64,000 nt of DNA, from contig CAWJKP010000002.1 of the NCBI GenBank assembly GCA_963843465.1, forward strand, positions 1,364,001-1,428,000, read 5' to 3'. Below are positions 17,805 through 26,693 of the stretch, in pieces (position 1 is the first letter of the stretch; every line of letters begins with the position of its first letter). The stretch is from CAWJKP01 sp963843465. GTDB lineage: Bacteria; Planctomycetota; Planctomycetia; Pirellulales; Thermoguttaceae. Both the position numbers and the translations under genes were made by a program. The notes below the pieces were generated by a model. That model searched no databases, was not told the DNA's origin, and saw only the letters and a program-made list of their open reading frames with translations.

Positions 17805-17834
17805 GTAATCTTCTCCTACCCAATCCAAAGTTTC

Positions 17835-17864
17835 GTAGGTCAGTTACGGTAGTGCCTGACCTAC
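17835..17864. repeat. GTAG-headed palindrome
   Basis: GTAGGTCAG and CTGACCTAC flank 12 nt, immediately upstream of the Phd-like gene. Confidence 0.6.
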
Positions 17865-17916
17865 GTGGCTACCGAGGGCTCCGACGAATTCGTTGCCTCT
17901 TTCGCCCCTTCGGTTG

Positions 17917-18153
17917 CTACTGGGCAAGCGACCCTTCCCAGGCGGGACTCACGCCCGCTGAAACACACACGCATTCACGGCGCACGGCCGCGAGTTTTTG
18001 ATTCATGATTCGCGCCAGGACAAAGACACCCGACGCCTTTGAGCGTCTCTGCCGTCCGCGGATGTACGCGCGGATGATCTCCTGATGCTCTTCCAACGCC
18101 TTGCGGGAGATGTTCTCCAAGTGCTGGCAGACCAGTGCTTCGCGTTTTCTCAT
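17917..18153 (-). CDS. Small ORF downstream of hsdS, probably truncated
   Basis: The 78-residue ORF starts MRKREALVCQHLENISRKAL, then EEHQEIIRAYIRGRQ. It begins 1 bp after the reconstructed hsdS stop, so it belongs to the same transcript. That N-terminus resembles small proteins linked to R-M loci that continue into a GIY-YIG-like nuclease domain, but here the sequence diverges after GRQ and ends in repeat-like codons. The assignment to a truncated helper gene is tentative. Confidence 0.5.
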   Translation of the reverse strand: MRKREALVCQHLENISRKALEEHQEIIRAYIRGRQRRSKASGVFVLARIMNQKLAAVRRECVCVSAGVSPAWEGSLAQ

Positions 18154-18154
18154 G

Positions 18155-19344
18155 CTACGACTCCCGGCTAAACGCCCGGTGTAGGAGGGACTGGAAGAGG
18201 TGCTCGGCCTGGCGCAACGCCTCCCGCTGTACCGCGCAAGGCGCTCGTGGCGGGCCACCAGCGACGCGAACTGCTGCTGCAACGGCAGGGGAGGGACGGG
18301 AATCCGAAGGTCTGCCAAGCGGCCCGTGTTCATAAACGTGTAGGCGTCTTCTTGCCCGCTCTTCAAGCGGCCAACCCGCGCCGCGAAGAAAGTCATCAGC
18401 ACCGTGAAATAGACTGGCAGACAGCGAGACGAATCGAGCGACAAACGGATCATGTTGGTGTGGATTATTGACCGTGGGTGCTTGGTCTCGACAATCGCCA
18501 TGCGGCCCACGGTTCCCGCACGCGAGATGAGAATGTCGCCGTTCCTTGCGTCGTAAGCCTTCAGTTCCTCAAACTTGGCCGGTGTAATGTGGAGGCACCC
18601 TTCTTCCCGGAACTCGTTCTGCCCGACATTTTCCATCGTCCAGACGGGGATTCCTTGGGGCACATACTCGTGATTCTTCAGGGCGCTGCCAAACGGCCCA
18701 CACTTGGCACCTGCACGTTGCTTCGAGAACATGCCACCGACCGTCTCCATCGGGAAGCCGATTGGATTGGTTGCTGGGTCGCCGAAGAGTTGGAGGAAGG
18801 CGGCCGGGAGGGTGGTGTCGCTAAGTTCGACGGCATAGCGGCGGGTGCGGCGCAGCCGGTCCGCCTGCTCCAATTGTCCTGCGATGCACCGCTGCTCGGA
18901 CAGACTGGGCAAAGGAATCCGCGTTTCGAGGACATCGTTGTCGGTGACCGCCGGATAGCTTGCACCTGTTGAAATCCTCGTCAGGTGAGAGACGAAGCGA
19001 TTTGTTTGGGCGAAGTAGAAGAGATACTGCGGGTAGACGCGGTCTTTGAAGGGCCGCAAGACGCAAAAGCCAGTCGAGGCCACCTCGCCGTCAAATTGTC
19101 GTGGTACGACCGCGACGGCGTTAAGATTTGGGCGCACCGTTGAGATCAGCACGTCGTCGCCGTACACCTGTTGGCGAGCCCTGCTTGGTGCCAAGCCGAC
19201 TGCGATACGTTCGGGAGCAACAAGTCGCTTTGTCTCCCTGTCTACCGAGGAGATGTCCAGGTACGTAATCGACTCCCTGCCCAGCTTCGTAGGTTGGCAC
19301 TGCGTCACATGGCCGACGAGATCGCCGATACGCTCGAACTTCAT
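18155..19344 (-). CDS. hsdS: Type I restriction enzyme specificity subunit HsdS, one frameshift
   Basis: HsdS carries two target-recognition domains that set the DNA sequence bound by the HsdM/HsdR complex. TRD1 covers roughly residues 1-150 and ends in the conserved IPLPSLSEQRCIAGQLEQAD spacer helix. TRD2 covers about 190-350 and ends in IPVPPLPLQQQFASLVARHE. One base is missing near 18235; restoring it gives ...VQREALRQAEHLFQSLLHRA and a stop at 18155. Uncorrected, the frame runs on into the downstream small ORF and makes a longer artefact. The start overlaps the hsdM stop by 4 bp (ATGA). Reconstructed length is about 396 residues, normal. Confidence 0.88.
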
Positions 19345-21059
19345 TTCAGTGCCTTCTCCAGTTCTTTCACCACACCACCCATGAACGTGTCGAGTTGCCG
19401 CATCCGCTCCAGCGTAACGGCGGGTTTTTCGTAGAAGACCTCCTCATGTTCGACCCGCCGATACTGGCTGGCCGAGAGGTCATAATTCTGGGCGGCGACC
19501 TGTTCCTTGGTTACCCAAAACTGGCGGCCGAGTTGGTTGATTTCATTCTCCAGCGGGGCGATCCGCTGATTCAACTCCGCCAACTCGGCTTCGGCCCTCT
19601 CGCGGGCGGTGCGGGCCTTGTCGCCATCGTTGTTGGCCACCACTTCCTCGAACTTCAGCCGGTGGATGATCGCATGGTGCTTGAGTCGGTCGGCTTTGAG
19701 TGGGGCAATCCGCCTTTGCAGATCGGCCAGACGGACATCGCGCTTCTTCTGGAACTTCGAGTCGTGGCGTTGTTGCCAGCAGGCTAACAGGTCGGGGATG
19801 TCGTTTTCCGGCACAGGCTGGCGCTTGTCGTCGAGTGAGAAACCATCATGCTCCATATCGTAGAACCAAATCCGCTCCGTAGCGGCGGCTTTCGTGAAGA
19901 GCAACACGGCGGTGGAGACCCCCGCGTAAGGCCGGAACACGCCGGAGGGCATTGAAACCACGGCGTCGAGCCGGTTTTCCTCGATGAGTTTCCGGCGGAT
20001 TTCCACGTGGGCATTTGACGAGCCAAACAGGACCCCATCAGGCACGATCACCGCAGCACGTCCGCCGTTTTCCAGCAAGCGAAGGAACAGGTGCAGGAAG
20101 AGGATTTCGGTCTTCTTACACTTGGTCGGGAGCGACGGGTTCACGTCGCCGGAGTCGATGGCGCCCTTGAACGGCGGGTTGGCCAGCACGATGTCGTAGG
20201 CCCGCTCTTCGTTGAAGCCTTTGGAGAGCGTGTCGGTGTAGTGGAAGCGGGGCGAGGTAAGGCCGTGGAGCATGAGGTTCATGCTGCCGATGCGAAGCAT
20301 GGTCATGCCGGAGTCGCTGTCGTAGCCGGTAAAGGCCCGCTTCTGGGCGAAGTCCCATTCTTTGCGTTCCAAGCGGCTGCCGGTCAGGCCGTGGGGCCAG
20401 CCTTCCTCGTCAAAGGCGAGGTCGCGGGGGTCGGTGTGGGTCTCCAGAAGGTGCTGCCAGGCGTTGACCAGGAAACCGCAGGTGCCGGCGGCCGGGTCGC
20501 AAACACGCTCGCCGGGACGTGGGTCCAGCATTTTGACCATCATGCGGATGATGTGCCGCGGGGTGCGGAACTGGCCGTTGGTGCCGGCAGTGTTGAGCTT
20601 GCCGAGGAGGTACTCGTAGAGATCGCCCTGCACGTCCTGGTTCTGGCCGGAAATGTCCGTGCCTTCGATGGCGCGGCAGGCTTCGATCAGCAGGCTGGGC
20701 TTGTTGATCTTGAACTCGGCGTTCTCCATCTGTTCGCCGAAGGAGCCGGCCTTGCCGCCAAGGTTCTTCAGGAAAGGGAACACCTCTTCCTTCATGTGCT
20801 TGAGGGCCTTCTCGGCGGGAAGTTGGCTCCAGAAGGTCCAGCGGAGTTTCTGGCCCTCCTCCGTCTTGGGGAAGAGAGGCTGATACTCCCTGCCGCGGCG
20901 CCCGGCGCGCTCGGCGTCCTGTTCGCGCTCGTCGAGTTGCTTGAGGAAGAGCAGGTAGGAAAGTTGTTCGATGGCGTCGAGCGGATTGGAGAGGCCGCCG
21001 GACCAGAGCTTGTCCCAGAGCGATTCGACTTTGGAGCGAAGTTGCGGATCGGTGAGCAT
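19341..21059 (-). CDS. hsdM: Type I restriction-modification DNA methyltransferase subunit HsdM
   Basis: HsdM is the N6-adenine methyltransferase subunit. The N-terminal helical domain (LWDKLWSGGLSNPLDAIEQL) is followed by the SAM motif DPAAGTCGF (residues 188-196) and catalytic motif IV NPPFKG (residues 294-299). The C-terminus contains a coiled coil (RERAEAELAELNQRIAPLEN) that contacts HsdS, and then YDLSASQYRRVEHEEVFYEK. The 572 residues are complete and unbroken, so methylation could persist even if restriction is lost. It begins 7 bp after hsdR. Confidence 0.95.
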   Translation of the reverse strand: MLTDPQLRSKVESLWDKLWSGGLSNPLDAIEQLSYLLFLKQLDEREQDAERAGRRGREYQPLFPKTEEGQKLRWTFWSQLPAEKALKHMKEEVFPFLKNLGGKAGSFGEQMENAEFKINKPSLLIEACRAIEGTDISGQNQDVQGDLYEYLLGKLNTAGTNGQFRTPRHIIRMMVKMLDPRPGERVCDPAAGTCGFLVNAWQHLLETHTDPRDLAFDEEGWPHGLTGSRLERKEWDFAQKRAFTGYDSDSGMTMLRIGSMNLMLHGLTSPRFHYTDTLSKGFNEERAYDIVLANPPFKGAIDSGDVNPSLPTKCKKTEILFLHLFLRLLENGGRAAVIVPDGVLFGSSNAHVEIRRKLIEENRLDAVVSMPSGVFRPYAGVSTAVLLFTKAAATERIWFYDMEHDGFSLDDKRQPVPENDIPDLLACWQQRHDSKFQKKRDVRLADLQRRIAPLKADRLKHHAIIHRLKFEEVVANNDGDKARTARERAEAELAELNQRIAPLENEINQLGRQFWVTKEQVAAQNYDLSASQYRRVEHEEVFYEKPAVTLERMRQLDTFMGGVVKELEKALK

Positions 21060-21066
21060 GGTCTCC

Positions 21067-23826
21067 TCAAACGGCCAAGTAGTCGGTCAGGGCCACGATG
21101 TCCCTGATTTCTTCCGGGGTGAAGAACCGCTCCACGGCGTTGCGGCCGAAGTTCGTCAGGGGCGCTTCGTAGAGGTCGGCTTCCGCCAGGCCGTGCTTGG
21201 CCAGAAACACATCCTGGACGGCGCGGAGGAAGCGAATCTGGTCGCCGCTGTAGTTGTGGCGGGCGATGTGGTCCTGGAACCCGCGTGCCACGACGGCCTC
21301 GTAATCGGGCACCGCGTCCATGTCCAGCACATGCCTGACGAACCCCAGGAAGCCAAGGCGATTATCCAACCTGACCCCGTATGCCTGCCGGGCGGTCCTG
21401 TCGGAAAGCTGGATGTCGCCCGCGGTGAGTTCCTGGTGCAGCAACCGTTCCAGGTCCACGAGCTGACCGCCTGTCGGCTGGCGGCCCTCCCGGATGGCAA
21501 CCAGTGCAGGATGGGTCTGGGCAATATCGAGAATGCGCTGCTCCACCCGGCGGCGGTATTCCTCGACGTGGATCGGCTGGCCAGACGGGTCGATGAGGAC
21601 GTAGCCCTTGCCGGCGATGAAGTCGGGCAGGTCGATCTTCAGGAAGGTGCTTCCCGGCCGGCGCTTGTTCTTCATCTCGCCGGCCAGGTCGGCGATGAGT
21701 TGTTTCAGTTGCGGCGGCGTCGCCTGGGCCAGATCGGTGGAAAGGGCCAGACGTACTGATGCCTGCTGGGCCGCGTTCTCGCGGACGTGTTGCGGCAACA
21801 GGCTGACATCCTCGGCGACGGACTGGAGCAAGTCCGGGGAAGGCTGGCCTTGGAGGATCTGGAGGTTCAGGCGTTCGACCTTGCAGGCGAAGGTCTCGGC
21901 GAAGACATCCACGTCGGGCACGAACCGAAGCAGGGGAGCAACTTTCAGCCGCAGGAACGTGATCTTATCGAGGGTGACACGATCCCAGAACTCATCGCTC
22001 CAGGCAGTTTCGACCTCAGCCCAGACTTTGCGCACCAGGAAAGAGTCTTTCCGCACGCGGGAGAGCATAGCCCGGCAATCCACCAGCGCCTGTTGGTGGC
22101 CTGCGCCGTCGCGCTGGTTGAGCGTGGCGGCGAGGATCTCCAGACGGATGTTAAACAGCCGCACGAGAACGGGCAACTCCGGCGGCACGGGGTCGTCAGT
22201 CTGCTTGCCGAAGTCGTTCTGCCAAAGGTCCAGAATCAGAAACTCGATCTTCTCGCCATTGGGCAGGCGGTCGAAGAAGCGGCACGCCTCCTGGTTGCGT
22301 GTGCCGCGGCCGATCATCTGCCAGAGCTTGATGCGGGACTGCACCGGCTTCATAAACACGAGGTTCACCACTTCGGGCACGTCGATGCCCGTATCGAGCA
22401 TGTCCACGGAGACGGCGATGCGCGGTTTGTCCTGCTTCTTGAACTTCGTGATGAGTCCGTCGCCGTAGGGCCCATCGTGGACCCGCTCCATACCGGAGTA
22501 GACCACTTGCAGCAAGCCGACGTGCTCGGGGAACATTTCCTCGAACACGTCGCGGATACGCTCCGCGTGCTCCTTGGTCATGGCAAAAATGATGGTCTTG
22601 CCGGGCAGGTGGCCGCCGCGGTCCTTGATGCAGACCTCCATGATCTCTTCCCACTGGCGGCGGAGCGTGTCCTTGTTGCTAACGAGCACTTCCAGGTCGG
22701 TGCCGGCGTAGTCAAGATTGTCGGGGTCAAGGCCCTGCGCCGTCAGAGTGGCGCGATCCTCTTCGCTCAGGTCGGCGCCCTTGATTCCCTTACGCTGAAA
22801 GCCGGTCTGGGCCTGGTAGAGGCGGAAGTCCACCAGCCGTCTTTCCGCCACGGCCTGCTGGTAGGTGTAGAGGAACGTCGGGGCTTGGTTGCGACAATCA
22901 AACGTGCGGAAGGTGTCGCGGTCGATGAAGTTCGCGGGGGTAGCCGTGAGGCCGACCATCCGGGCGTCGAAATACTCGACCACTTCGATGAAGCGGTTGA
23001 AGATCGAGCGATGGGCCTCGTCGAAGACGATCAGGTCGAAGAAACCGGGACTGAACTGCTCGAAGCAGCGAGCCATCGTCTGGATCGTCGCCACGTAGAG
23101 GCGTTTGTCCGGGTCGATGCTGGCCGTGTGGACCCGGACGCGCGGTTCGTGGGGCAAGTGCGCCTTGAAACCGTCGCTGAGTGCCTGCTCCACCAGTGCG
23201 TCGCGGTCGGCAAGGAACAACACTTTCTGCGCCCACGAACTGCCGAAAAAGAGGTCAATCAGGCCCATCACCGTGCGCGTCTTCCCGGTGCCCGTGGCCA
23301 TAACCAGCAGGGCGCGGCGTTTCCCCGCGGTGAAGGCTTCCGCCACGCGGCGGATGGCCTCGTGCTGGTAAGGACGATCCACGATGGCGGTATTGATGGG
23401 CGTCCCAGCAAGCGGGGTACGCTGCTGGCGGATGAATAGCTGGCGTTGAAGGTCCGCCGGGGTGAAGAAGCCGGCCACCATGCGCGGATGGGCCAGACCG
23501 ACCTCCCAGAACCAGGTGGTCAGCCCGTTCGCCATGAAGCCAAAGGACGCGAATGGTTGCTGTCTGGCAATCTCCTCGACGTAGCCGCGGAGTTGCTCTT
23601 CGCCTTCCCGCGGGCTGCGCGATGTTCGCTTGGCCTCGACCACACCCAGCACGAAGCCGGATGGCTCATAAAGACAGATATCGGTGATGCCCGGGAAGAG
23701 CGTGAGATCGTAGCCTACGACGGGGACCTCGAAGCGAACCTAGCTACGATCGCTCAGTTTCCATTTCGCGGCCTCAAGCTGAGGATGGATCAAGGTCGCG
23801 CGCGTTTGTGCCTCGTTGCGATCCAT
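21067..23826 (-). CDS. hsdR: Type I restriction endonuclease subunit HsdR, in-frame amber at codon 29
   Basis: HsdR is the ATP-driven translocase and nuclease. Helicase motifs are ATGTGKTRTVMGL (Walker A), VFDEAHRS (DEAH) and MIGRGTRNQEACRFF (motif VI). The nuclease region is GITDICLYEPSGFVLGVVEA followed by KRT, giving Asp-49 and Glu-64-x-Lys-66. Tracing the frame upstream reaches MDRNEAQTRATLIHPQLEAA with a start at 23826, but a TAG at 23742-23740 interrupts it at codon 29. The next usable start (GTG, 23652) would begin after Asp-49 and so lose part of the nuclease site. Intact length would be 919 residues. Either a real null mutation or a base error. Confidence 0.9.
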
Positions 23827-24287
23827 GTTCCAACTGCCGTTGCTGGCTTCAGCGCCATCCTGCTCCCGGCAACCCTACTGCCCGCGGCAGCGAGTCCGGT
23901 GGTCCCACCTGGGGCCATCCCACCGATCAAGGGGCTGGCTACCAGTGTATCAATTGGCGAGCCGTGGCGAAAGAGGCCGGCTAAAGGGGACAGGCGCATA
24001 TAATGGGGAACTTCGATAAAATGCTTGGAACATGTTTGCGCATATTGCCTCATATACGCGCGGGTCCCCTTTAGCCCGGATTATCCCCGGCCCGCGATGT
24101 AAACCGCGCAAAGCGCGCAATGGAAACTCGAAGCGTAAGCGGGGGTAAGTGCCGTCGCCGCCCTCGCTTACGCTTCGGGTTACGATGCCTCCGCGAATAA
24201 TCCCGTTAGCCCTTTATTGTCCTCAAGGCTCGTCTGTCCCCCTTCTCCTTTCCACCACACGCCCCCCAAAAAATCGGTTGCCCGCCC
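23827..24287. repeat. Intergenic region with composite CCGGATTAT...GAATAATCC palindrome (24072-24210)
   Basis: The element at 24072-24210 has ends TAGCCCGGATTATCCCCGG and CGCGAATAATCCCGTTAG around inner arms of the CGAAGCGTAAGCGAGGG family. Sister copies are at 41321-41462 and 43447-43585. On the plus strand a TATAAT occurs at 23997-24002 with no gene to serve. No ORF is supported here. Confidence 0.7.
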
Positions 24288-24686
24288 TCAGCGGGGCCTT
24301 TGCCAGACCGTAGCGGACCTGGGCGGGGGACGCTGGCCGGTGAAATTGCCGCCGCACTCGCACTCGCCGCGATGCCACCGGGAGGGCGTGCGAACGCCAA
24401 ATCGCTCCAGCACCCCCGCCAGACAGGAGACGCAAGGCAGGTAGACCGGCTCCCGGCAGGCACGGCACCAGCCCACCTCATCACCACGCTCGTAAGACAT
24501 CGCCATGTCCCACAACTCCAACAGCCGCACCACCTGCCGCGGCCGGAAGCGGCGCGGCTTCCAGTCGCCGTGGAGCACCTGGGCGATCGTGCTCCGCGAG
24601 ACCTGCAATTGGCGTGCAATCCAAACTTGCGTGCGACCCTGCGACTTCAGTTCCTGGATCCTCATAGCCGTGGTCTCGGAAATCAT
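24288..24686 (-). CDS. HTH plus zinc-ribbon small regulatory protein
   Basis: The protein has 132 residues. The N-terminus (residues 8-45, MRIQELKSQGRTQVWIARQL, then SRSTIAQVLHGDWKP) is a helix-turn-helix of the resolvase/Hin or LacI-like type. The C-terminal half carries paired cysteines: WCRACREPVYLPCVSC and GECECGGNF, a probable zinc ribbon. It may bind DNA as a small repressor; target unknown. A fragment of a paralogue lies at 55457-55608, next to a REP. No operon partner. Confidence 0.65.
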   Translation of the reverse strand: MISETTAMRIQELKSQGRTQVWIARQLQVSRSTIAQVLHGDWKPRRFRPRQVVRLLELWDMAMSYERGDEVGWCRACREPVYLPCVSCLAGVLERFGVRTPSRWHRGECECGGNFTGQRPPPRSATVWQRPR

Positions 24687-24742
24687 GCAGGTGCTCCTTG
24701 TAGGAAAGACGTTGGGGATAACCGTTCAGAGGCAGGCGCTCA

Positions 24743-24822
24743 ATGTAGCAGGCACACGCCGTGTGCCGTCCGCTGTCTCAGCCTGCATGGACGGACGGCA
24801 CACGGCGTGTGCCTGCTACATT
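24743..24822. repeat. Head-to-head GTAGCAGGCACACG REP pair
   Basis: GTAGCAGGCACACGCCGTGT opposes its reverse complement about 40 bp away. Each half also forms its own GGCACACG stem. Same family at 39982-40034 and 54767-54878. Confidence 0.85.
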
Positions 24823-24968
24823 GCGAACCGCGAAAAGTTATTCAGACGCGCATCGCGGGGGCGGAGCCTGCGCCAAGTTCGCCGGAAAACGTCGCTCCAG
24901 ACGCACCGGCGACGCGGAAACGGCGCGTTTCTTGGTCGCCATCGCTTCGGTTTGCGCTGTTGCAAGGT

Positions 24969-25064
24969 GGACAGGGCGTCAATTGGCGTCGCTCCAGGGC
25001 GGACAGGGCGTCAATTTACGTCGCTCCAGAGCGGGCAGGGCGTCAATTTGCGTCGGGCTGAAGG
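24969..25064. repeat. Three tandem 32-bp direct repeats
   Basis: Units begin GGACAGGGCGTCAATT at 24969 and 25001, and with a one-base variant at 25033; period 32. The units abut without spacers. Confidence 0.7.
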
Positions 25065-25279
25065 CGCCAGCTCGCCGCTTGCCGGCGCGAAACGCGGCGT
25101 CTACTGAAATACTCGCAAAACGGGCGTCTGAACCTTAATGGTTGTCCGCAAGAGACATGCGCGCCCGGACCGGCGGCGAAAGGGCGGCCGAAGGCGCGGG
25201 GCGGAGAAAAAAGGGGAGTCCGCGCTACAGAAAGCGTCCAGGTCTTTGTAACGGGAACGCAGCTCGTGCTGACAGGCCT

Positions 25280-25301
25280 GGCGGGCTAAAGCCCACCCTA
25301 C
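25280..25301 (-). repeat. GTAG-headed REP palindrome
   Basis: On the minus strand GTAG is followed by GGTGGGCTTTAGCCCGCC, a stem with a TTTA loop, just downstream of the response regulator gene. Confidence 0.65.
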
Positions 25302-25328
25302 GTCCGCCGATCGCTGAAAGCTGACCGC

Positions 25329-26693
25329 TTACTGCGCCGCCGCGATCTCTTGATTGAGCTTATTGTAAAGCGTCTTCAAGCTGATGCCCAGCTCGTCGGC
25401 CGCCCGCGGCTTGTTGCCGGCGTGCCGGGCCAGGGCCTCGCGGATGGCCTGCATCTCGATCTCCCGCAGGCATAGGCCGGCCGTCTGGACGGGCTCGATC
25501 CGCCGGGGCCGCCGGGCGGACAGCCGCTGGGGCAGGTGCTCGACGGCGATCGGCAACCGCTCGCAGAGAATCATCGCGTGCTCGATCACGTTGGCCAGCT
25601 CGCGGACGTTCCCCGGCCAGGTGTGTCCCTCCAACTCGGCCAGGGCCTCGGGCGTGAGCACGTCGATCGCCGGCGGCAGGTTGGCGCGGTAGCGGGACGC
25701 CAGGTGGCGGACGAGCTGCGGAAGGTCCTCGGTCCGCTCGCGCAACGGCGGCAGGCGGATCTCGAAGGTGTTGATGCGGAACCAGAGGTCCTCGCGGAAC
25801 TCGCCGCTCTCGACCATCTGCTCCAGGTTGCGATGGGTGGCGCAGACCACGCGGACGTCGCAGGTGAAGGAGTCGTTCTCGCCCACGCGGCGGATCTCAC
25901 CGCTTTCCAGGAACCGCAGCAGCTTGGCCTGCATGGCCTTGGGCAGCTCGCCGACCTCGTCCAAAAAGAGCGTGCCGCCGTTGGCCACCTCGAACAGTCC
26001 CACGCGATGTTCGTCGGCGCCGGTGAAGGAGCCTTTGCGGTGGCCGAAGAGCTCGCTCTCGATGAGGTTTTCCGGCAAGGCCCCGCAGTTGATGGCCACC
26101 AAGGGCATCTCCGCCCGCGGACTGCCATCGTGGACCGCCCGCGCGGCCAGCTCCTTGCCGGTGCCGGTCTCGCCGAAGATCATCACGGTCGAGGGGGTGG
26201 GAGCGACCTTGGCGATCAGGGCGCGGACGGCCTGCATGGGCGGCGAGTCGCCGATCAGGTCGGAGCGGCCTTCCAGCCGCTGGAGCCGCTGTTTCAGGGC
26301 CCGGTACTTGTTGGTCAGCTCGCGCTTGTCGGCCACCCGCGCCAAGAGCCGCTGGAGGTCGACCAGTTTGCAGGGCTTGGTGAGGTAGTCGAAGACGCCG
26401 TGGCGCAGGGCGGCGACGGCCGTCTCCAGTGACGACTTGCCGGTGAGCACCACGGCCTCGGTGTCGGGGGAGAGCTTCCTGGCGCGGGCGATGACATCGA
26501 TGCCGCCCAGCCCCGGCATGTCGAGGTCCACCAGGATGCAGTCGTAGGTGTTCCGCTCCAGGGCAGCGGCGGCGGTCAGGCCGTCGGGGCAAACGGTCAC
26601 TTCGTGGCCCATGCGGGGCAGCTCCAGGCGCATCAGCTCCTGGAGCGACTTCTCGTCGTCGGCGAACAACAGCTTGAGGCGTTTATGCGGCAC
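25329..26693 (-). CDS. NtrC-family sigma-54 response regulator
   Basis: The receiver domain (KLLFADDEKSLQELM, phosphorylatable Asp in ILVDLDMPG, LTGKSSLETA, YLTKPCKL) occupies about residues 5-120. An AAA+ domain follows: GETGTGKELAARA (Walker A), FGHRKGSFTGA and LFLDEVGELP (Walker B). The C-terminus ends in a Fis-type HTH (ALARHAGNKPRAADELGISL). The sigma-54 contact loop is GSFTGA, a known natural variant of GAFTGA. The GTG at 26693 overlaps the kinase stop by 11 bp, so kinase and regulator are coupled. No target promoter was found nearby. Confidence 0.93.
   Translation of the reverse strand: MPHKRLKLLFADDEKSLQELMRLELPRMGHEVTVCPDGLTAAAALERNTYDCILVDLDMPGLGGIDVIARARKLSPDTEAVVLTGKSSLETAVAALRHGVFDYLTKPCKLVDLQRLLARVADKRELTNKYRALKQRLQRLEGRSDLIGDSPPMQAVRALIAKVAPTPSTVMIFGETGTGKELAARAVHDGSPRAEMPLVAINCGALPENLIESELFGHRKGSFTGADEHRVGLFEVANGGTLFLDEVGELPKAMQAKLLRFLESGEIRRVGENDSFTCDVRVVCATHRNLEQMVESGEFREDLWFRINTFEIRLPPLRERTEDLPQLVRHLASRYRANLPPAIDVLTPEALAELEGHTWPGNVRELANVIEHAMILCERLPIAVEHLPQRLSARRPRRIEPVQTAGLCLREIEMQAIREALARHAGNKPRAADELGISLKTLYNKLNQEIAAAQ

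Larger units (their letters stand above)
24687..25328. other. Gene-free 640-bp region with REP pair and 32-bp tandem repeats
   Basis: It contains a head-to-head REP pair at 24743-24822, three 32-bp direct repeats at 24969-25064 and a single REP at 25280-25301. ORFs across it are repeat translations and no gene is supported. Confidence 0.6.

Noticed and set aside
21787..23439. 550-residue plus-strand ORF opposite hsdR
   Set aside because: Antisense shadow of the helicase gene, low-complexity His/Val/Gly-rich product.
23740..23742. Programmed amber read-through or pyrrolysine codon in hsdR
   Set aside because: No supporting element or suppressor tRNA was seen; a single base change or base error is simpler.
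24969..25064. Possible CRISPR array
   Set aside because: The 32-bp repeats directly abut one another with no unique spacers and no cas genes are present.
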